64,000 nucleotides of DNA from Ruminococcus flavefaciens MA2007 (lineage in GTDB: Bacteria > Bacillota > Clostridia > Oscillospirales > Ruminococcaceae): contig NZ_JHXF01000016.1 in the NCBI RefSeq assembly GCF_000621845.1, positions 1-64,000 on the forward strand, read 5' to 3'. Under the pieces are notes generated by a model, which did no database searches, had not been told where the DNA came from, and was given only the letters and a program-made list of their open reading frames with translations. A program made the position numbers and the translations under genes. Shown piece by piece: positions 59,020-64,000 of this stretch (position 1 is its first letter; every line of letters begins with the position of its first letter).

Positions 59020-59165
59020 GAATAGTGATTAGTGTAGGGGCGGCGTTTCGCCGCCCGTGCCTGACGATGCGGTTTTATTCAAGGCTTTGTAGGGGCTGGT
59101 GTCCCCGACAGCCCGTTTGTTTACGCTGCAATTGCGGGACGCCGAGGACGTCGTCCCCTACAAAT
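59020..59165. repeat. Mosaic GC-rich palindromic repeat
   Basis: GGGCGGCGTTTCGCCGCCCG, GGGGCTGGTGTCCCCGACAG and GGGACGCCGAGGACGTCGTC follow one another, each a small palindrome starting GTAGGGG or its inverse. Related to 49537. The surrounding 58899-59330 holds no gene. Confidence 0.55.
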
Positions 59166-59330
59166 TTTAAAAAAGTATGGAAATTTTTTTCATTATATGC
59201 TATAAGCGCAGAGCCTGCGCACCCGTTTTCACGGCATAAAAATGATAATACGGGAATTTTTCTCCGCGAATCTTGATATTCAGAGGATTGTATGCTATAA
59301 TATAAGAATATAACAAAAGGGGCTGAGACT

Positions 59331-60185
59331 ATGAGACTTATGGACTGTCACACTCACACGCAGTTTTCCATGGATTCAGAGGCGGATATCGACCTCTGCG
59401 TCAAGCGAGCCGCGGAGCTTGGACTTGCGGCATACGCCATTACCGACCACTGCGAATGCAACGGCTGGTACGAAAAGGAGCACTATCCCGAGGAGACATG
59501 GGAGCTTCTTGATTACTACAATTACAGGGCTAATTTTGAGAGCTCCGTATCGGCGGTAACTGCGCTGAAAGAGAAGTGGGCAGGAAAGCTGAACCTTATC
59601 TGCGGCGTGGAGCTGGGACAGATACTCCACGATACCGACGCGGCTAAGACAGCGAACGCCGACAGCAGAGTGGATTTCATCATAGGCTCGGTACATCAGG
59701 TCATGGGCGAGAAGGATTTCTACTTCATCGAATACGATAAAATGACCATGGACGAGATATACGGACTGCTGGAGCGCTATTTCAAGGAGGTATACACCCT
59801 CAGCAAGACAGAGCTCTTTGACGTTGTTGGACATATCACCTACTGCCTGCGCTACATGAAGCAGAGACACGGCATAAACGCTGATATAAGCCGATATGAC
59901 GACATTATCGCGGAGACCTTCCGCAATCTCGCTCAGAACGGCAAGGGCATAGAGATAAATACCTCGGGACTGAGACAGGGCTTCGGGGACTGCTTCCCGA
60001 ATCTTAAATATACAAAGCTTTTCCGCGATATGGGCGGCGAGATAATAAGCTTCGGCTCGGATTCCCACACAGTTGAGGACATCGGAGCAAACATAGCCGA
60101 CGGCATGAGGATAGCACGAGCCGCAGGCTTCACACGCGGAGCTTATTTTAAGAAAAGAAAGCCTTATTTCATAGATATTGAGTGA
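59331..60185 (+). CDS. PHP-family histidinol-phosphatase-like hydrolase
   Basis: A 284-residue PHP-domain phosphoesterase. Metal-binding motifs: MDCHTHTQFSMD (4-15), ITDHCE (~38-43), GVELGQ (~91), IGSVHQ (~118), DVVGHITYCLR (~163) and GSDSHTVEDIG (~245-255). This fits the HisJ/HisK type (histidinol-phosphate to histidinol), though other phosphates are possible; no his genes adjoin. GGGGCTGAG precedes the ATG. The stop overlaps the frame of the lipoprotein that follows. Confidence 0.88.
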   Translation: MRLMDCHTHTQFSMDSEADIDLCVKRAAELGLAAYAITDHCECNGWYEKEHYPEETWELLDYYNYRANFESSVSAVTALKEKWAGKLNLICGVELGQILHDTDAAKTANADSRVDFIIGSVHQVMGEKDFYFIEYDKMTMDEIYGLLERYFKEVYTLSKTELFDVVGHITYCLRYMKQRHGINADISRYDDIIAETFRNLAQNGKGIEINTSGLRQGFGDCFPNLKYTKLFRDMGGEIISFGSDSHTVEDIGANIADGMRIARAAGFTRGAYFKKRKPYFIDIE

Positions 60186-60199
60186 CAGGAGGGGATAAT

Positions 60200-61198
60200 A
60201 TGCTGAAAAAGAGAGCTTTTGCCTTTATGGCGGCGCTTTTGATGACAGCGTCGGCGGCAGGCTGCGGAAAAAAAGAGCCTGCGGCTGAACAGAAAGCCGA
60301 GGTCACAACGGCAGCCAAGACTACCGAGCCCGCAACTACGGCGGCAGGGGAGAAAAAGTCCGATAAGGACGGCAAGGGCATAGACCTTACTATGGGTATG
60401 CTCAGCTATGTCAAAAAAAGCAGGAAGTCCTCGGCAAACGCCGCTGCTTCCACGCTTTACAAGGCGATAAACACTGTTCTCGTTGATAAGGGGCAGAAAT
60501 TCGCCGATAATGTAATATATTCCCATACCGACGGCACCGACGAGCTTAACAAATATATGCATGATACCTATTATTCTCCCGAGGATGATATAGAGTATAT
60601 CATGTCTGCGGACGATGACGGCTATCCGCTGTGGGTATTGTGCAGCAAAAACACCAAAAAGGACGATTATGTTGGTGTTTTCGGCAGTAACAGCCGAGCC
60701 GACGAGCTCAGGGAGATGAACTGGGCAGATGTCCTTAAAATATACGGCTATGAACAGGGTAAATACTCCGATATCAGGCTGGAAAAGGACGAATCTGCCT
60801 ATAACACACAGCCTGCCCAAAAGAGCATAAGCTTCGGCGACGGCAGGACCATAAACTATCAGGAGCTTGACGACCTTGACCTTATGGCGCTGTCTATCGG
60901 CATGGAGTATGACTTCGGCACATCTCAGAAGCCTTTTTATCTGTACGGCGTTTTCGGCAAGGACGAGCCCTTTACCGCTGACGTGCCCTGGGAAATGCCC
61001 GAGCACGGCGATGTTGAGTTCATCATTGAAATGGAAGGAGTCCAGATAGGAAGGGTAATGTGCTGGGAGACAGGCACCGACAAGTCCCTTGTGGGCAGCT
61101 ATAACCTCCACGGCGGGCGCTATTACCTGTCAGACAGCAGCTGGGACGAGATACTTGAATATTTCGGCTATACTCAGGGCGAATACGTTGAATACTAA
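60200..61198 (+). CDS. Secreted lipoprotein of unknown function
   Basis: A 332-residue lipoprotein with lipobox ASAAGC (Cys ~22), a Thr/Ala/Lys linker (~25-60) and a long soluble domain (~65-332). It has two related helix/strand units ending ELREMNWADVLKIYGYEQGK and SDSSWDEILEYFGYTQGEY, which look like an internal repeat. No family recognised. AGGAGGGG precedes the ATG; start 60200 follows directly on the PHP gene. Confidence 0.7.
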   Translation: MLKKRAFAFMAALLMTASAAGCGKKEPAAEQKAEVTTAAKTTEPATTAAGEKKSDKDGKGIDLTMGMLSYVKKSRKSSANAAASTLYKAINTVLVDKGQKFADNVIYSHTDGTDELNKYMHDTYYSPEDDIEYIMSADDDGYPLWVLCSKNTKKDDYVGVFGSNSRADELREMNWADVLKIYGYEQGKYSDIRLEKDESAYNTQPAQKSISFGDGRTINYQELDDLDLMALSIGMEYDFGTSQKPFYLYGVFGKDEPFTADVPWEMPEHGDVEFIIEMEGVQIGRVMCWETGTDKSLVGSYNLHGGRYYLSDSSWDEILEYFGYTQGEYVEY

Positions 61199-61222
61199 TA
61201 TATAATGAAAGGAACTGATACT

Positions 61223-61699
61223 ATGAAAGACATAATCAAAATATTACAGCAGAATGCACGTATCTCAAATGCGGCACTGGGCGAAATGCTTGGCATTTCA
61301 GCGGAAGAAGCCGCCGCAAAGATAGAAAAGCTGGAAAAGGACGGCGTTATCAAGGGCTACAGCGTTATCGTTGACGATGACCTTTACGACAAGTCCACAG
61401 TTTACGCTACTATCGAGCTGAAGGTAACTCCACAGCGCGACTGCGGCTTTGACGATATCGCAAAGACTATCATGATGTACGATGAAGTAGAGAGCGTAAG
61501 CCTTATGTCCTCGGGCGCCTATGACCTTGCAGTTGAGGTCAAGGGCAACGACCTCAAGGACGTTGCGTTCTTTGTATCCGAGAGACTTGCTACAATTGAC
61601 GGTATTCTTTCTACATCGACTCACTTTATTCTCAAGAAATACAAGGAAAAAGGCATTTTCATCGACGGTGAAGAGCCTGATGAAAGGGGACTCGGCTGA
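61223..61699 (+). CDS. Lrp/AsnC-family transcriptional regulator
   Basis: A 158-residue regulator. Winged helix ~5-55 (NARISNAALGEMLGISAEEA, KIEKLEKDGVIKGYSVIVD) and the RAM ligand domain ~65-145 (STVYATIELKVTPQRDCGFD; VESVSLMSSGAYDLAVEVKG). It probably senses an amino acid. GAAAGGAAC precedes the ATG. The aminotransferase gene starts 3 bases after its stop, so the pair is an operon and the ligand may be related to the aminotransferase substrate. Confidence 0.92.
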   Translation: MKDIIKILQQNARISNAALGEMLGISAEEAAAKIEKLEKDGVIKGYSVIVDDDLYDKSTVYATIELKVTPQRDCGFDDIAKTIMMYDEVESVSLMSSGAYDLAVEVKGNDLKDVAFFVSERLATIDGILSTSTHFILKKYKEKGIFIDGEEPDERGLG

Positions 61700-61701
61700 T
61701 C

Positions 61702-62901
61702 GTGATAGATTATGATAAAGTCCTTTCGGACAAGATCAAAAGCATAAAACCGTCGGGAATACGTAAATTCTTCGATATCGCAGGCACCATGGACGATGTT
61801 ATCTCCCTTGGTGTCGGCGAGCCCGACTTCAATACTCCGTGGGCTATAAGAAAGGCTGCTATTCAGGTACTGGAGCGCAAGCACATCATCTACGGACCAA
61901 ACAAGGGACTTGCTCCCCTGAGAGAAGCTATCTCACAGACTATCGAGAAAAAGCACGGCGTGAAGTATTCTCCCGACAAGGAGATAATCGTTACAGTAGG
62001 CGGCTCTGAGGCTATAGACCTTGCCCTCAGAGGAATTCTTGACAACGGCGACGAAGTCCTCGTTGTCGAGCCATGCTTCGTCTGTTATGCGCCCCTTGTG
62101 GAGCTGGCAGGGGGCGTGCCCATACCTGTGCAGACCAAGATAGAGAACAACTTCAAGCTAACTCTGGACGATTTCAAGGACAAGGTCACAGAGCGCACAA
62201 AGCTCCTGATACTGCCTTTCCCGAACAATCCTACGGGAGCTGTCATGACTAAGGAGGATCTGGAGCCTATCGCTGATTTCCTCCGCGATACCAATATAAT
62301 GGTGCTTTCCGACGAGATATACTCGGAGCTCACCTACGGCAGAAAGCATTTCTCCATTATCGAGCTGGAGGGCATGAGAGAGCGTACTATCTACGTCAAC
62401 GGCTTCTCAAAGGCTTATGCCATGACAGGCTGGAGACTGGGCTATGTTACTGCTCCCGAGCCTATAATCAGCCAGATATCCAAGATACACCAGTACGGTA
62501 TCATGTGCAGTCCCTTTATCAGCCAGAATGCCGCTGTTGAGGCTCTTACCTCCTGCGACGCAGAGGTTGCCAAAATGGTGGACGAGTACAATATCCGCCG
62601 CCGCTATCTGGTAGGCGAGTTCAACCGACTGGGACTGACCTGCTTCAATCCCGAGGGCGCGTTCTATGTGTTCCCATGTATCAAGAGCACGGGACTTACC
62701 AGCGAGGAATTCTGCGAGAGACTGCTCTTTGAGGGCAAGGTAGCGGCTGTTCCGGGAAGTGCTTTCGGAGACAGCGGCGAGGGCTATATGCGTATATCCT
62801 ACGCTTATTCCCTTAAACACCTTATGGAGGCTATCTCCCGTATCGAGAAGTTCCTGAAAAAACTGGAGGCTGAAAAGAATGAGGGTAAAAACTGCGGCTA
62901 A
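61702..62901 (+). CDS. Class I/II pyridoxal-phosphate aminotransferase
   Basis: A 399-residue fold-type I aminotransferase. LGVGEPDFNTP (~36-46), GGSEAIDLALRG (~99-110), PNNPTGAVMT (~173-182), the Asp in VLSDEIYSELTYG (~200) and the PLP Lys in NGFSKAYAMTGWRLGY (~232-247) are intact. Substrate is likely an aromatic or branched-chain amino acid or aspartate. The start is GTG 61702, coupled to the regulator gene. The 3' end overlaps ispE by 23 bases. Confidence 0.93.
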   Translation: MIDYDKVLSDKIKSIKPSGIRKFFDIAGTMDDVISLGVGEPDFNTPWAIRKAAIQVLERKHIIYGPNKGLAPLREAISQTIEKKHGVKYSPDKEIIVTVGGSEAIDLALRGILDNGDEVLVVEPCFVCYAPLVELAGGVPIPVQTKIENNFKLTLDDFKDKVTERTKLLILPFPNNPTGAVMTKEDLEPIADFLRDTNIMVLSDEIYSELTYGRKHFSIIELEGMRERTIYVNGFSKAYAMTGWRLGYVTAPEPIISQISKIHQYGIMCSPFISQNAAVEALTSCDAEVAKMVDEYNIRRRYLVGEFNRLGLTCFNPEGAFYVFPCIKSTGLTSEEFCERLLFEGKVAAVPGSAFGDSGEGYMRISYAYSLKHLMEAISRIEKFLKKLEAEKNEGKNCG

Positions 62902-63739
62902 GATAAACCTTGCACTGGACGTCACGGGAAAGCTCCCCAACGGCTACCATGACCTTGAAAGCGTTTTTCAGACCGTGGGACTTTACGACGAGGTTGAGGT
63001 GGAGCTGATAAACAGCGGCATTGAGCTTAGCTGTGATGTTCCCGATGAGTTCGCAAGCTCCGATCCCATACCCTGCGATGAACGGAATATCGCCTATAAA
63101 GCCGCAAAGTTCTTCTTTGAGCAGAATGGCATGGACTGCGGCTGCCGTATACATATAAAAAAGGGTATCCCCTCGCAGGCAGGCATGGGCGGCGGCAGCA
63201 CCGACGCTGCGGCTGTGCTGTACTGCCTCGGCAGAATGACAGGCAAGACCGTCAGCAATTCCGAAAAACTGGGAGCTGACGTGCCTTTCTTCCTTACGGG
63301 CGGAACTGCCTATGTGGAGGGCATCGGCGAGAAGATAACTCCAATTGCCGATTATTCGGGACGCATACTGGTCATCGCCAAGGGAAAAGAGGGCGTTTCT
63401 ACTGCGGAGGCTTACCGGAATATCGACAGCCTGATCGCTCCTGCTCACCCTGAGACTCACAAGCTGGCAGAAGCCATAAATTCGGCTCCCGATACGGCTT
63501 ACAAGTACTTCGGAAATTTATTTGAGCAGGCTGTGGAGCTCCCCGAGGTGGAGGACATAAAAAGCGATATGCTGAAATACTGCGCTCGCAGCGCTGTAAT
63601 GACAGGCAGCGGCTCGGCTGTTTTCGGACTTTTTGAGGACACTGCACAGGCTGCCATGTGCGCTGAAAAGCTCAGGGAAAAGGGCTATTTTGCCTGCGTT
63701 TGCGAGACTGTGGCGGAGAGCTTTATTGTTATTGATTAA
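62879..63739 (+). CDS. ispE: 4-diphosphocytidyl-2-C-methyl-D-erythritol kinase
   Basis: A 286-residue GHMP kinase of the MEP isoprenoid pathway. KTAAKINLALDVTGKLPNGY (4-23), the glycine-rich ATP loop IPSQAGMGGGSTDAAAVLYC (~97-116), the catalytic Asp in LGADVPFFLTGG (~132-143) and MTGSGSAVFGLF (~241-252) are all present. Length is normal. It starts inside the aminotransferase gene and ends with its own terminator, so is probably the last gene of this operon. Confidence 0.95.
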   Translation: MRVKTAAKINLALDVTGKLPNGYHDLESVFQTVGLYDEVEVELINSGIELSCDVPDEFASSDPIPCDERNIAYKAAKFFFEQNGMDCGCRIHIKKGIPSQAGMGGGSTDAAAVLYCLGRMTGKTVSNSEKLGADVPFFLTGGTAYVEGIGEKITPIADYSGRILVIAKGKEGVSTAEAYRNIDSLIAPAHPETHKLAEAINSAPDTAYKYFGNLFEQAVELPEVEDIKSDMLKYCARSAVMTGSGSAVFGLFEDTAQAAMCAEKLREKGYFACVCETVAESFIVID

Positions 63740-63812
63740 GCTGAGACGATTGAGTTTTGGCAGTAAACATTAAAATTGTCAAGCTTAATAAGCTATATGT
63801 TTAAACTATAAA

Positions 63813-63840
63813 AGCGGACGGGTACTGCCCGTCCGTTTGG
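63813..63840 (+). terminator. Terminator after ispE
   Basis: CGGACGGG TACT GCCCGTCCG followed by TTTGG; strong stem. Confidence 0.75.
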
Positions 63841-63956
63841 CTTATTTTCCCTTTGTATCGTTATATCACGGGTGGAAATATCTGCTCTGCACTATAAACT
63901 CTGAGACTTCACAACAGAAAATTATTTGACGTTTTGATGAAAATTCACAAAAACTA

Positions 63957-63985
63957 TTGACAAGTCAGCGGTATTCAGTTATAAT
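63957..63985 (+). promoter_or_regulatory. Consensus promoter at window edge
   Basis: TTGACA, 17-bp spacer, TATAAT; drives a gene outside the window. Confidence 0.75.
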
Positions 63986-64000
63986 TATGATATAAATCGA

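Noticed and set aside
59376..60068. 230-codon minus-strand frame
   Set aside because: Lies wholly antisense to the PHP phosphatase gene, whose metal motifs are intact.
60164..61111. 315-codon minus-strand frame
   Set aside because: Antisense to the lipoprotein gene at 60200, which has a lipobox and ribosome site; the long shadow results from codon bias.
62407..63460. Two long minus-strand frames (62407-62940, 62831-63460)
   Set aside because: Antisense to the aminotransferase and ispE genes, whose motifs are complete.

Overview
The window looks like a chromosomal segment of a gut or rumen Ruminococcus-type clostridium (Oscillospiraceae, Gram-positive). The evidence is cellulosome-style dockerin domains on several secreted proteins, Thr-rich linkers, lipobox and LPXTG surface proteins, strong AGGAGG ribosome sites, and family content such as DUF1836, the PFL/ACT pair and PyrK/PyrD. 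No complete rRNA, tRNA or CRISPR array is visible.

Left part (1-13.7 kb): a cell-wall amidase broken after its DAGHG motif; a c-di-GMP phosphodiesterase; an ECF sigma factor with a membrane/dockerin partner; the first of three copies of a small helix-hairpin-helix protein; a 1178-residue CotH/lectin/CBM/dockerin surface protein; and a large serine recombinase followed by a palindromic att-like site. Half of that site recurs at the amidase breakpoint.

13.8-18.1 kb: a redox/sulfur group (2[4Fe-4S] ferredoxin, NapH-like membrane Fe-S protein, thioredoxin, Crp/Fnr regulator, CoA-disulfide-reductase/rhodanese) with two copies of a 15-bp palindromic operator, then a DUF134-MGMT chimera. 18.1-24.7 kb: small metabolic genes, a second HhH copy, a Thr-rich lipoprotein, a gene graveyard with a tRNA 3'-end fragment, an S41 peptidase and a truncated IS66.

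24.8-37.6 kb is accessory DNA: the third HhH copy; two unrelated genes in near-identical promoter/terminator frames; an SRAP protein; an IS66-type accessory gene and a secreted CHAP-dockerin protein between IS66-like ends; two adjacent genes with the same C-terminal peptide tail; a Phd antitoxin; an uncharacterised four-gene module with a HerA/FtsK-type ATPase; and a second large serine recombinase.

37.6-46.1 kb is a two-component surface-protein locus: an LPXTG protein, two lipoproteins, one OmpR-type regulator and two histidine kinases with nearly identical catalytic halves. Four ATTACA-N4-TGTAAT palindromes lie in front of its transcription units, and two related ~265-bp MITE-like elements sit inside terminator hairpins. 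From 46.1 kb on the DNA is ordinary core genome: DegV, TrmL, RuvX, PyrD/PyrK, an SPFH protein, an ArsR regulator, PFL/ACT, a PHP phosphatase, an Lrp regulator with an aminotransferase, and IspE.
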